The translations under genes and the position numbers were made by a program. Of a DNA stretch of 30,099 nt, positions 22,021 to 29,454 are shown in pieces (the first letter of the stretch is position 1; each line of letters opens with the position of its first letter). Under the pieces are notes generated by a model. That model saw only the letters and a program-made list of their open reading frames with translations, ran no database searches and had not been told where the DNA came from. Source of the stretch: a virus; the IMG/VR virus record IMGVR_UViG_3300008116_005123, positions 1 through 30,099 of that record; one strand, written 5' to 3'.

Positions 22021-22053
22021 TTAAATATATGAATTTTATTTTAATTTTACAAC
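22021..22053 (-). promoter_or_regulatory. Internal promoter P10 (GTTGT-N19-TATATTTAA), leaderless
   Basis: Minus strand GTTGT (22053-22049), 19 nt, TATATTTAA (22029-22021), then GT and the ATG of the 205-aa GT2. Same spacing and boxes as P1-P9 apart from the last base of each box. The upstream gene's TAG overlaps the -33 box, as at P8 and P9. It allows the distal glycan genes to be expressed separately. Confidence 0.7.
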
Positions 22054-22688
22054 TATGTTAGTGTAATTTTATTAGGTGTTTTTTTCATAAATCCTACTTG
22101 ATATCCTTCAAATAATACTTCGTACTCTGATTGATATAGCTGCCAAAACATTCTAATTCCTAACTCAGGAGAGTTAATAGGAGCTAAGTCTTTAGGATCT
22201 TTCCAGCCAAAATCATCAAATATTATAATACCTCCAGGCTTAAGTAATTTATGAGCAAAGTATGCATCCACTAGTGTATCATCTGCTCTATGTGAAGCAT
22301 CTATGTAAATAAGGTCGTACTCCTTTTTATCAAGTTGTGGTAATACTTTTTGAGAAAAGCCTTTATGTATCTTAAATTCAATATCTGGGAAGAATTGTAT
22401 GTTGTGTCGGAAGTTTTCCTCTATAGTAAGAGCTCCTTGTTCTGATTGTTCTTTCTCATGAACCATACCTGATTCTGATAAGCTTCCTCCAAATGTATCG
22501 ACTACTTCATAAGTACTTCCTGGCTCTGTAAGTACATTTTCACACAGCCATACTGTAGCTCTTCCTTCATAACAACCTACTTCTAGTACATCTTTTATCT
22601 GTCTTTTATTATTTACAAATAATTCTGTCCAAGTTGGTATAGCTATATCAAACCACTCTGTAGTAAATTTATACTTCTCGTTAAACAT
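22053..22688 (-). CDS. SAM-dependent methyltransferase (Methyltransf_24-like), 211 aa
   Basis: Class I Rossmann: VLEVGCYEGRATVWL (34-48) is the glycine-rich SAM loop. VVDTFGGS supplies the acidic residue at the end of strand 2, YDLIYIDASHRADDTLVDAY has the DASH motif, and LLKPGGIIIFDDFGW follows. This order matches Methyltransf_24 enzymes found in LPS and rhamnan clusters, which O-methylate sugars. Overlaps the zinc-ribbon gene by 8 nt. A likely tailoring enzyme of the same glycan. Confidence 0.85.
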   Translation of the reverse strand: MFNEKYKFTTEWFDIAIPTWTELFVNNKRQIKDVLEVGCYEGRATVWLCENVLTEPGSTYEVVDTFGGSLSESGMVHEKEQSEQGALTIEENFRHNIQFFPDIEFKIHKGFSQKVLPQLDKKEYDLIYIDASHRADDTLVDAYFAHKLLKPGGIIIFDDFGWKDPKDLAPINSPELGIRMFWQLYQSEYEVLFEGYQVGFMKKTPNKITLT

Positions 22689-23154
22689 TTGCAGTTTCTT
22701 CTTGTGGTGGAATTTCTACATCAAAGAAGTTTATTGCATCTAATGCTTCCATAAAATCTTCTTTCTCAAAATGCTTGATATTTTTCATATCCATTTTAGT
22801 TGTCTGACCTTTTGGGAACTTAGATTTTTCTTCTTCTAAAATCTCTATAGAGTTTACTGCAGCCCATCTCCAATTGTCTTTTGAATTTCCATCTAGGAAC
22901 ACCATTCCTTTATTAGGAAGAGTAACTGTCGAAGGGAACCATACTTTCTTATTCTCGTCAACGAACATGAGATCTTTATACAACTCTGGGGATGCTTCTA
23001 ATGTTTTTATTACCAGATCTCCTCCTTCAACCATTAGAGTTGAAGTTGAATATCCACAACCAAAGCAAAAGCTTGTTGTTACTTCTTCTGTTACTGCTTG
23101 TTCATAGCAAGCATTTCCTCCACAATGTGGACAGATTGACATTTTTTCTTCCAT
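22681..23154 (-). CDS. Zinc-ribbon protein, 157 aa
   Basis: The N-terminus has CPHC (8-11) and CFGC (30-33), a four-cysteine zinc ribbon. A beta-rich body (DENKKVWFPSTVTLPNKGMV) and an acidic C-terminus (PPQEETANV) follow. Similar uncharacterised proteins accompany glycosyltransferases in T4-like marine phages, from memory rather than a search. No catalytic motif is visible. Overlaps the methyltransferase by 8 nt and the next GT by 1 nt. Confidence 0.75.
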   Translation of the reverse strand: MEEKMSICPHCGGNACYEQAVTEEVTTSFCFGCGYSTSTLMVEGGDLVIKTLEASPELYKDLMFVDENKKVWFPSTVTLPNKGMVFLDGNSKDNWRWAAVNSIEILEEEKSKFPKGQTTKMDMKNIKHFEKEDFMEALDAINFFDVEIPPQEETANV

Positions 23155-24440
23155 TATACTTTTTTCAATTTAGGTAATTCTATTTTCTTAAGTGTAGGTA
23201 ATTTTAACTGCACTTGTTTAGGGAATTCAGGAATGTACTGTGTTAGAAGAGTATCTAACGTCTCTCTCATCTTCTCATAAGAGAACTGTGTTCTATTTCT
23301 ATGTCCCTGTCTTTTAGCTAATTCTTTATAGACTTTATAATCTTCAAAAACATCTTTTAAAGCCTTTCCTGTTTGAGCTTCATCTGGTCTGAACCATGAA
23401 CTCTCTGTTAGTATCATCTTATCAACTGCTGCTGATGGATGTACGTTGTGTAAGGTTCCTCCAATTTGTTTTGTAAACTGATTGTCTAAGAAGTCAATAT
23501 GACCTGACCATCCTGAAGTTATTATTGGCTTATTTACTAAACTGAACTCTAATAAAGGTCTTCCAAATCCTTCTCCTTTTGTTAAAGAGATCATCGCTTT
23601 TACCTTACCGTGATTGTATAGTTCATTTACTTCTGCATCAGTCATATCTCCGTGAAGAAGGTATATGTTTGGTAATTTACCTTTTACAGTCTTTCTAATT
23701 GCATCAATTCTATTTAAAACTTCCTCTCTGTCCATAATAGATGTTCCTGAACCTGCTTGTACTTTTAATAAAAGGGCTGGTGCTGCTTTTTTGTTTTTAA
23801 ATGTTTCAAGGAATGCTTTAATAGTGTATCCAATGTTTTTTCTATCTTCTCCTAATACTCCTGGAAGCCAGTGTCCAACTGTTAAAAAACAAAACTGTTC
23901 ATCAATACCGTCTAGATCTAATTTAACTGGTAATGCTAGTGGAGTATACTTCTCAATATCAGCTCCTTCAAATAATACCTCTACTCTTGTCTGCAGTTCA
24001 ACTACTCCTGTAACCTGCCCTGTATTATTATCCTGTATATTAAATTTACTTTCTTCAAATACTTTCTTAGCATGTTGTGCTGATACTAGTACTAAGTCCA
24101 TATTGTTACATCCTTGAATCCAAGAAGGATCGCACATGGTAGTTTCAATTCCTGCCGTAACTCCGATGTTATATTTACCAACCTTTTGGAATTCATTCGG
24201 TACTGTAATTTGAATCCAAATATCTGGCTGTGCTGTTAGTTGAGATACAATTCTAGAAGCTAAAGATTCGTTATTATGATCTTTCAAATATCCAAATCTA
24301 GTTCCTCCCCATCTCTGTGATAATATTTTTACATCGTACTTATCTGTATCGATAATTGATTGTACAAAATCTCTTGCTCTTGCTCCATATCCTGAGTAAG
24401 TGTCAACTGGACAGCTTACTACTAATGTAGGTTTACTCAT
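23154..24440 (-). CDS. GT4-family (GT-B) glycosyltransferase, 428 aa
   Basis: N-terminal VVSCPVDTYSGYGARARDFV with the Gly-rich loop of GT-B enzymes. The C-terminal donor domain has FLTVGHWLPGVLGEDRKN, NIYLLHGDMTDAEVNELY and the GT4 core MISLTKGEGFGRPLLEFSLV (E-G-F-G-x-P-x2-E), which is the E-x7-E nucleotide-sugar motif. C-terminal Lys/Leu repeats (KLPTLKKIELPKLKK) form an unusual basic tail. Lies 2 nt from a second GT4 gene. Confidence 0.9.
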   Translation of the reverse strand: MSKPTLVVSCPVDTYSGYGARARDFVQSIIDTDKYDVKILSQRWGGTRFGYLKDHNNESLASRIVSQLTAQPDIWIQITVPNEFQKVGKYNIGVTAGIETTMCDPSWIQGCNNMDLVLVSAQHAKKVFEESKFNIQDNNTGQVTGVVELQTRVEVLFEGADIEKYTPLALPVKLDLDGIDEQFCFLTVGHWLPGVLGEDRKNIGYTIKAFLETFKNKKAAPALLLKVQAGSGTSIMDREEVLNRIDAIRKTVKGKLPNIYLLHGDMTDAEVNELYNHGKVKAMISLTKGEGFGRPLLEFSLVNKPIITSGWSGHIDFLDNQFTKQIGGTLHNVHPSAAVDKMILTESSWFRPDEAQTGKALKDVFEDYKVYKELAKRQGHRNRTQFSYEKMRETLDTLLTQYIPEFPKQVQLKLPTLKKIELPKLKKV

Positions 24441-24442
24441 AA

Positions 24443-25885
24443 CTAGTATATTAATTTATGTGTGATATATTTTTTTGGTCGGTCCTCTATTTTGTAAAGA
24501 TCAAATCTAGTTCTAGGAACAAACTTCTCAAATGTTTCTTCCATTGCATCAACAACGTTTTCGCACATCTGTCTTGCTGACATTCCTGATTCATCAGATG
24601 TCACCCATTCCCTAGCTGCTAATCCTCTTCTATCTCTTTCCTCTTTACCCATGTTGTAAACTTGCTCTAAAGCTTTAGCTACATCTAAAGGTTCACATCT
24701 ATCATCAAAGATATAAGGAGTTGGAACTGAGCCTACCATTGAAATGTTTGAAGGGAATACAGGGATTGCCCACTCTCCACACTCCTTATATGTTCCTCTA
24801 TGATTAGAAGGGAAGTCTGGAGTAAAATCAATCCACTTACCGTTCTCGTCTGTAAATCTCATTTGATCTTGCATACCTCCAGTTACGTTGGCAATAATCA
24901 TTTTACCTGCCATCATAGTTTCAGTTAAAGATAATCCCCATCCTTCGTTTGAAGTGATAAGCATTCCAACATCTGCTATATTGTAAAGTAAATTCATTTG
25001 AGGAGTATCTAATCTTTCTTGTGAGAAGAATACATTTACATAACTGTCATCACAAATTGCTTCTCTTACTGCATAAAGATCTGTACCATTTTCATCTACA
25101 GCTTGTGTATGCATTACTAAAGCACATTTCTTAGCTTTCTCTTCTCCGATCATATCACAGAACATTCTATAAGAAAGAATTACATCTCCTGGAGATTTTC
25201 TTCTGATGTTTCTAGAGTTAAAGAATGCTACGAATTCGATATCTTTTCCTCCGAATAAAGTCTTTTTAAATTCACCTAGAGTTTTAAGCTCTTCTACCGA
25301 AGTCATAGGAAAGAAGTATTCGTGGTTTATTCCATGAGGTACGTATTTAATAATTTTATCTTTAGCTTGTTCTCCTAAAACTATTTCGTTAATATTTTTA
25401 GTTTGCTTTGAGATTGCCATCAATAAGTCACATGACTCGTAGTAAGGTTTGTTGTATAAAGGTGCCGGATAGTCATCCCAAATATTTAAGTACATCAAAG
25501 GAATTTCATTTCTGATCTCTCTTTCTATTTCAAACAACCAAGTCCAATATCTTGGATCAGTAAAAATAAAAATAGCATCTGGCTGTTCCTGTGCTATTAG
25601 TGCTCTAATTTGCATTGCATCTCCATATCCGTTATTAGGTAGAACTCTTACGTAAGAGTCTTCAATACCTGCCAACCTATTTACCTCTCCTGAGATGTCA
25701 AATCCTTTTCCTGCTTCTGGATGATTAATTGCTGCTCCTAGATTTAACCAATTGAAGTGATGAGATGTTCCTACAACAATCTCTCTGGCCATAGTTGCGA
25801 TACCAGAATGCATCCTAATATCATCGCATAACAAAAGAATCTTCTTACGATCCTCTTTCTTAACATAACGAAATTTTTCTTTCAT
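24443..25885 (-). CDS. GT4-family (GT-B) glycosyltransferase, 480 aa
   Basis: KKILLLCDDIRMHSGIATMA starts a GT-B fold with the HSGIATMARE loop. IFIFTDPRYWTWLFEIE and LMAISKQTKNINEIV match acceptor-side motifs, and YVPHGINHEYFFP is the hinge seen in GT4. The donor loop VGMLITSNEGWGLSLTETMM carries E-G-x-G-L-x4-E. It is the first and largest glycosyltransferase of the cluster on the transcript, preceded by a ribbon-helix-helix gene with a 4-nt gap. Confidence 0.9.
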   Translation of the reverse strand: MKEKFRYVKKEDRKKILLLCDDIRMHSGIATMAREIVVGTSHHFNWLNLGAAINHPEAGKGFDISGEVNRLAGIEDSYVRVLPNNGYGDAMQIRALIAQEQPDAIFIFTDPRYWTWLFEIEREIRNEIPLMYLNIWDDYPAPLYNKPYYESCDLLMAISKQTKNINEIVLGEQAKDKIIKYVPHGINHEYFFPMTSVEELKTLGEFKKTLFGGKDIEFVAFFNSRNIRRKSPGDVILSYRMFCDMIGEEKAKKCALVMHTQAVDENGTDLYAVREAICDDSYVNVFFSQERLDTPQMNLLYNIADVGMLITSNEGWGLSLTETMMAGKMIIANVTGGMQDQMRFTDENGKWIDFTPDFPSNHRGTYKECGEWAIPVFPSNISMVGSVPTPYIFDDRCEPLDVAKALEQVYNMGKEERDRRGLAAREWVTSDESGMSARQMCENVVDAMEETFEKFVPRTRFDLYKIEDRPKKYITHKLIY

Positions 25886-25889
25886 GTAA

Positions 25890-26072
25890 CTATTTTAATT
25901 TAATATTTGTTTGTGTGTGAAGCTTTTGTTTAAAGCCTTCTTCTGTAAGATATAAAAAAATTGCTCTGTCTACAAGCTTCTGTAGAGAAAATTTATGCCT
26001 TACGCATTGCTCTTTAAATTCCTGTAGAAGATCCTCTTCTACTTTAACCGATGTTAGTTTTTTAGTGTTCAT
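25890..26072 (-). CDS. Ribbon-helix-helix (CopG/Arc-like) DNA-binding protein, 60 aa
   Basis: TSVKVEEDLLQEFKEQCVRH has the short beta strand and first helix, and FSLQKLVDRAIFLYL the second helix of an RHH fold. Such proteins bind DNA as dimers and usually repress nearby promoters. It is positioned directly ahead of the glycan cluster, so regulating that cluster or the 27.3-kb promoter is plausible (inference). A gap of 35 nt separates it from the nuclease gene; weak TATATTTAT-like sequences occur there without a matching -33 box. Confidence 0.75.
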   Translation of the reverse strand: MNTKKLTSVKVEEDLLQEFKEQCVRHKFSLQKLVDRAIFLYLTEEGFKQKLHTQTNIKLK

Positions 26073-26107
26073 TGTTTATATAATTATATGTATATATAAA
26101 TATACCC

Positions 26108-27049
26108 TTATCCTAAAACACCTGCATGACAATGCTCTGTTCCTTTAAATTCACAGAACATACAGTTTGACTTAGAAGGCTTCTTTTCGTATTCCTTATC
26201 AATATACTGTCCATGACTATCAAAAGCATCGTTAATAAATTTTGTAAGAGCAGTTGTCGCTTGACCTCTTTTAATCTTTCCTGAAGGAGGAACAAACTCT
26301 TGAACTCTTCTACCCATTACTGCAAATTCTGGATTGGCAGGAACTTTTCTTTTAACAATAAAGTATTTTACATCTACCTTCTCTACATCTATATCAAATT
26401 GTCTTGCCAGGAATTCTTTATAGAGAAGTAATTGTGCTAGCTTTTTATCATCTTTCTTTGCATAATCATTCCATCCTGATGTGGATGTTTTGATATCTAA
26501 AATGATATATTTATCATCCTGCTCATCATAGAGAACAATATCGATATATCCTTTGAAGAAAACATTGTCAGCTATTTTATGTATAAGAGGAATTTCTACG
26601 CCAACCAGCTTGTAGTACTTGGTACCGAAGTAAACAGAGCGTTTCTTACGAACGTATTGTAATATTTCAACCCCATCATTATGAAACTCAGAAAGCTCTT
26701 GAGAGGTAGAGAAATGTTTTCCGTATCTTTCTTTCTCTTGAGCATAAATTGTTTGCATCTTCTCCAGTAGGAGTGCATTCAAATCCATTTCATTTGACTT
26801 CTTTACTGTTCCTTCATAGAGTTCTGTTAACCATTCCTGCATTACTTCGTGTACTGCTGTACCAAAGACTGTGTGAATAGAAGGTTTATACTCTTGCAAT
26901 CCTTTAACATATTTTAATGCCCATTGGTGAGGACAAGTATTATATGCTAAGGTCTGACTATACGATATGGATTTGCTGATATTATAATCAATAACTGGAT
27001 TACAGAAGTCTCTTATCAGGCTTACCTGTTTAAGAACTTTTTTTGCCAT
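26108..27049 (-). CDS. Cas4/RecB-like PD-(D/E)XK exonuclease, 313 aa
   Basis: Nuclease core: Glu152 region (VGVEIPL), FKGYIDIVLYD with Asp170, ILDIKTST with Asp185-x-Lys187, and a QxxxY motif (Gln206-Tyr210). Cys39 plus Cys296-x2-Cys299 and Cys307 resemble the iron-sulfur cluster of Cas4/AddB nucleases. Found in many T4-like phages, probably for recombination or host-DNA processing. Overlaps the DUF3310 gene by 20 nt. Confidence 0.85.
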   Translation of the reverse strand: MAKKVLKQVSLIRDFCNPVIDYNISKSISYSQTLAYNTCPHQWALKYVKGLQEYKPSIHTVFGTAVHEVMQEWLTELYEGTVKKSNEMDLNALLLEKMQTIYAQEKERYGKHFSTSQELSEFHNDGVEILQYVRKKRSVYFGTKYYKLVGVEIPLIHKIADNVFFKGYIDIVLYDEQDDKYIILDIKTSTSGWNDYAKKDDKKLAQLLLYKEFLARQFDIDVEKVDVKYFIVKRKVPANPEFAVMGRRVQEFVPPSGKIKRGQATTALTKFINDAFDSHGQYIDKEYEKKPSKSNCMFCEFKGTEHCHAGVLG

Positions 27050-27299
27050 CTTTTAAGTTTTTGATTTCTCTTTCTAAGTACCATAAAGCTTTTTCAAGCT
27101 CCTGGATTGTATCGTCTTTTTTTCCAGCTCTTGAAATATACTTCACAGTATTTCCTAAACAGAAACCTAAGTTCCAGGCTTCAATAACTTTTATGGCTTC
27201 GTATGGATTATCCTTTCCTCCGTAGTGTTGAGGGTGGTTGACTAGTTCTTTTTTTTGACTTGGCTCGTCAATAGTAAAGATTGCTTCTCTATCATTCAT
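27030..27299 (-). CDS. DUF3310 protein, 89 aa
   Basis: Carries the family motif NHPQHYGGKDNPYEAIKVIE followed by GNTVKYISRAGKKDD and a terminal helix (QELEKALWYLEREI), as in phage DUF3310 proteins related to nucleotide kinases. Function not established; frequent in tailed-phage early genes. First gene on the transcript from the promoter at 27319-27351. Start at 27299 follows an A-rich leader. Confidence 0.9.
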   Translation of the reverse strand: MNDREAIFTIDEPSQKKELVNHPQHYGGKDNPYEAIKVIEAWNLGFCLGNTVKYISRAGKKDDTIQELEKALWYLEREIKNLKDGKKSS

Positions 27300-27318
27300 A
27301 ATAACATTTTTATATAAC

Positions 27319-27351
27319 TATAATATATGAAAAAAGGCCTGTAAAAACAAG
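27319..27351 (-). promoter_or_regulatory. Promoter P11 (CTTGT-N19-TATATTATA)
   Basis: Minus strand CTTGT (27351-27347), 19 nt, TATATTATA (27327-27319), then G and TTATATAAAAATG-type leader to the ATG at 27299. It keeps the TTG and the 19-nt spacing of P1-P10 with a changed -7 box. The terminator of the 132-aa gene overlaps it. Confidence 0.65.
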
Positions 27352-27355
27352 CCTT
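27328..27355 (-). terminator. Terminator superimposed on P11
   Basis: Minus strand AAGGCTTGT-TTTT-ACAGGCCTT (27355-27334; 9 pairs, one G-U) followed by a T-run. It ends the lysis-block transcript after the stop at 27363. The 5' arm includes the CTTGT -33 box of P11 and the T-run lies in its spacer. Confidence 0.8.
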
Positions 27356-27362
27356 AATTTAT

Positions 27363-27761
27363 TTATTTTACAAAAAATACTGTTGTGGATAAACTCACAA
27401 AAGCTAGTACTTTATACCAGAATGTTTTATTCCTTTGACTCTTTAATTCTTTCTTTAAGTCATCAGTCATTCCTTTATACTCTCCAATTTGAACATCTTT
27501 CTGCTGAATGATAAATTGGTTGTTCTTATCTTTAACAGTTAAAAGACTTATGATAGTATCCTTCTGTACTTCTCTTTGTTCTAATTTAATTACTTTGTCT
27601 TTAGTAAGTTTTAATTCTTCCTTACATCCGTCATAACGAACTAAATCTTTTGCTGCTAGTCTTACTACCTTAGTTGGTAGAGTTACCTTGGTTGTATCTG
27701 TTTGTGAAAAAGAATTCAAGCTCAGCATTAGAAAACTTATCAACAGTATTAATTTTTTCAT
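27363..27761 (-). CDS. Secreted/periplasmic protein with C-terminal membrane anchor (spanin-like), 132 aa
   Basis: Signal peptide MKKLILLISFLMLSLNSFSQ with a Bacteroidota-style SFSQ cleavage region. Helical charged middle (about 50-105: KELKSQRN, VIKLEQREVQKD) and C-terminal hydrophobic helix FWYKVLAFVSLSTTVFFV. Its N-terminus overlaps the end of the neighbouring gene by 92 nt in another frame, as spanin pairs often do. The signal-plus-C-terminal-anchor layout matches unimolecular spanins except that no lipobox Cys is present. The spanin role is inference from context. Confidence 0.65.
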   Translation of the reverse strand: MKKLILLISFLMLSLNSFSQTDTTKVTLPTKVVRLAAKDLVRYDGCKEELKLTKDKVIKLEQREVQKDTIISLLTVKDKNNQFIIQQKDVQIGEYKGMTDDLKKELKSQRNKTFWYKVLAFVSLSTTVFFVK

Positions 27762-28023
27762 CTGTTTGTTTTTTTACAATTGTTATGGTATTATCTATGT
27801 GATGTATTTCCTTTGTAATAGAAACTACATTTTCTTTTACTGAATCGATTTTAACATCGATTTGTTTATTAATTACTTGTGCTGAATCTATTTTGGTTTG
27901 AACTGAATCAATTCTTCTTTCGTAACCTTTTACATCAGTTCTAATACTGTTTGTAGTAAAAATGTTATAACCTAATAGTGCAATAACAATTAATATAAGA
28001 ATGTTTTGTTTATTTAGCAACAT
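27670..28023 (-). CDS. Probable inner-membrane spanin-like protein, 117 aa
   Basis: N-terminal transmembrane helix (NILILIVIALLGYNIFTT, about 7-24) followed by about 80 residues of charged heptad-like coiled coil (RRIDSVQTKIDSAQVI, KIDSVKENVVSITKEI). This type II topology is that of i-spanins, which join inner and outer membranes at lysis. Located after the holin with a 14-nt overlap and overlapping the next gene. No sequence family confirmed. Confidence 0.65.
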   Translation of the reverse strand: MLLNKQNILILIVIALLGYNIFTTNSIRTDVKGYERRIDSVQTKIDSAQVINKQIDVKIDSVKENVVSITKEIHHIDNTITIVKKQTDEKINTVDKFSNAELEFFFTNRYNQGNSTN

Positions 28024-28435
28024 CTCTATCTCCTTTATGTTTATCTAACTTATCCAATATCTGAGTAAGTAATTCGTTTTTTACTACACCTACCATTGAG
28101 GCATTTTTTAGAATAGAAACTAACTGGAACACTAGGAAGGGAGCCATAATAGTCTCACTTAACCAACCTGTTCCAGTAAATCCTTTTTCTATTGTTAATA
28201 TAGCTGAAAGCATTACTACCCAAAATACGAATGTTTTTAGTACACTTAATGCTTTATAAGTTCTGAATCCTTCTCTTTTAACTCCAGCCCATACACCAAA
28301 GAACCCATCAGCAAATATTACAAATGCTACTGAAAGGTATTGTTCGATGTTATCTGCTGTTAGATTCATAAAGTATGAACCTATAAATGCGCATGCTGTT
28401 GTCAATGATAATGTAATTAAAAGTGAAGTCTTCAT
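28010..28435 (-). CDS. Phage holin-like protein, 141 aa
   Basis: Several hydrophobic helices (LLITLSLTTACAFIGSYFM, LSVAFVIFADGFFGVWAG, FVFWVVMLSAILTI and PFLVFQLVSILKN), with the DGFFGVWAGVKREGF turn typical of the Phage_holin_4 type, and a soluble Lys/Asp tail (KLDKHKGDRDVAK). Expected to permeabilise the inner membrane to release the adjacent endolysin. Sits directly downstream of the GH19 gene (11-nt gap). Confidence 0.8.
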   Translation of the reverse strand: MKTSLLITLSLTTACAFIGSYFMNLTADNIEQYLSVAFVIFADGFFGVWAGVKREGFRTYKALSVLKTFVFWVVMLSAILTIEKGFTGTGWLSETIMAPFLVFQLVSILKNASMVGVVKNELLTQILDKLDKHKGDRDVAK

Positions 28436-28446
28436 CTTATAGTTTA

Positions 28447-29058
28447 CTATTTAACGTATTCGTAGTACTTTTTAGTTTTTTGATTTCTGTCTTCTAACCC
28501 GTGAGTACCACCGTTAATTCTTTTCGTAAGAGCTAATATGGCTGCATCGTTGATTCCTTTGTCGCATATCTCCCACAATTTGTTTTTGTCAAAAAAGAAC
28601 ATTGCTGATTCAAAAGAATAAGTCGTTGCTACTAGATCTGGATTAGTCATAATTTCTGGCTTGTTTAAATACTTAGCAAATGCTGCGTAGTTATCTTTAC
28701 CAGTTAATTGAAGAGCACCTCTTCCTCTAAATTTAAAACCATCTCCTGATTTCTCATCTCCGTTACCCATTCTTGATGCGTAAACTCTGTTGGCAATCTT
28801 TTCAGGATTTCTAGCGTAAGACTCTTCTAAGTTACCTGGAAAGTATTTTCCAAAGATGCCTTGAAGTCCTTGTGCTGAATAGTTTAAGTTTTCAGAGAAT
28901 GCTTTGAATCCTCCAGTTTCGTGTGATGTTTGAGCAAAGAAGTGAGCCGCTCTAACTGGTGTTAGTTTGTAAAACTCCATTGCTTTTTTCATTGTTCCAG
29001 GACCGAATGCTCCATCTGCTGTTACTCCGATCTTTTCTTGTAAACTTTTTAAGCTCAT
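28447..29058 (-). CDS. GH19 chitinase-like endolysin, 203 aa
   Basis: A peptidoglycan-binding-like start (SLQEKIGVTADGAFGPGTMK) is fused to a GH19 catalytic domain: HETGGF with Glu47, SENLNYSAQGLQGIF with Glu56, and GDGFKFRGRGALQLTG (105-120), the GH19 signature. C-terminal INGGTHGLEDRNQK completes the fold. These enzymes cleave the glycan strand of peptidoglycan during lysis. Followed by holin and spanin-like genes, forming a lysis cassette. Confidence 0.93.
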   Translation of the reverse strand: MSLKSLQEKIGVTADGAFGPGTMKKAMEFYKLTPVRAAHFFAQTSHETGGFKAFSENLNYSAQGLQGIFGKYFPGNLEESYARNPEKIANRVYASRMGNGDEKSGDGFKFRGRGALQLTGKDNYAAFAKYLNKPEIMTNPDLVATTYSFESAMFFFDKNKLWEICDKGINDAAILALTKRINGGTHGLEDRNQKTKKYYEYVK

Positions 29059-29068
29059 AATCTAATTT

Positions 29069-29377
29069 TTATTCTTCGTTGTTTGATTTGTTTCCGTTTT
29101 TCATTGCTGCAAACTTCTCTAATACATCTGGAAGGAATGAACCTAAAGTGATGTACATGAATGCATCAAAGATGTACTCGTTTAATTCTAATGCTTTACC
29201 CATGTAACCTGTTACAAGGTCTACTACAATGGCAATAACCATTACCATGAACGACATGAATCCAATTACAACTTTTTCATTGTAATCATTTGACTTTTTA
29301 AAGATACTGAAAAATCCCATAAAATAATTATTTAGTTTAGTTAGTACGTAACTAATTGGTTGTAACAAAATTTTCAT
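29069..29377 (-). CDS. Small membrane protein of the lysis block, 102 aa
   Basis: Starts MKILLQPISYVLTKLNNYFM. Hydrophobic helix 37-57 (VIGFMSFMVMVIAIVVDLV) and a second segment 65-83 (YIFDAFMYITLGSFLPDVL), then a disordered Asn/Lys tail. A longer frame to 29422 overlaps a terminator and the candidate promoter at 29393-29425, so ATG 29377 is chosen. It could be a second holin or antiholin by position; not provable. 10-nt gap to the endolysin. Confidence 0.7.
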   Translation of the reverse strand: MKILLQPISYVLTKLNNYFMGFFSIFKKSNDYNEKVVIGFMSFMVMVIAIVVDLVTGYMGKALELNEYIFDAFMYITLGSFLPDVLEKFAAMKNGNKSNNEE

Positions 29378-29392
29378 AGTAACTTTTTTATT

Positions 29393-29425
29393 TCTAATAA
29401 ATAGCACAAAAAAAAGAGGCACAAG
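29393..29425 (-). promoter_or_regulatory. Possible promoter P12 (CTTGT-N19-TTTATTAGA)
   Basis: Minus strand CTTGT (29425-29421), 19 nt, TTTATTAGA (29401-29393). It has the same spacing and CTTGT box as P11 and lies ahead of the lysis block, but the -7 box is weaker. Its position inside a terminator repeats the arrangement at P1, P6 and P11. Confidence 0.4.
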
Positions 29426-29433
29426 GCCTCTTT
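29408..29433 (-). terminator. Rho-independent terminator
   Basis: Minus strand AAAGAGGC-CTTGT-GCCTCTTT (29433-29413; 8 pairs) followed by TTTTT. It ends the transcript of the zinc-ribbon gene (stop 29455). Confidence 0.85.
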
Positions 29434-29454
29434 GATGTTTAAGTAAAGTCTGTC

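Noticed and set aside
26080-26108. TATATTTAT/TATATATAC promoter-like sequence before the ribbon-helix-helix gene
   Set aside because: AT-rich, but no TTG at the conserved distance; reported only as weak in the gene entry.
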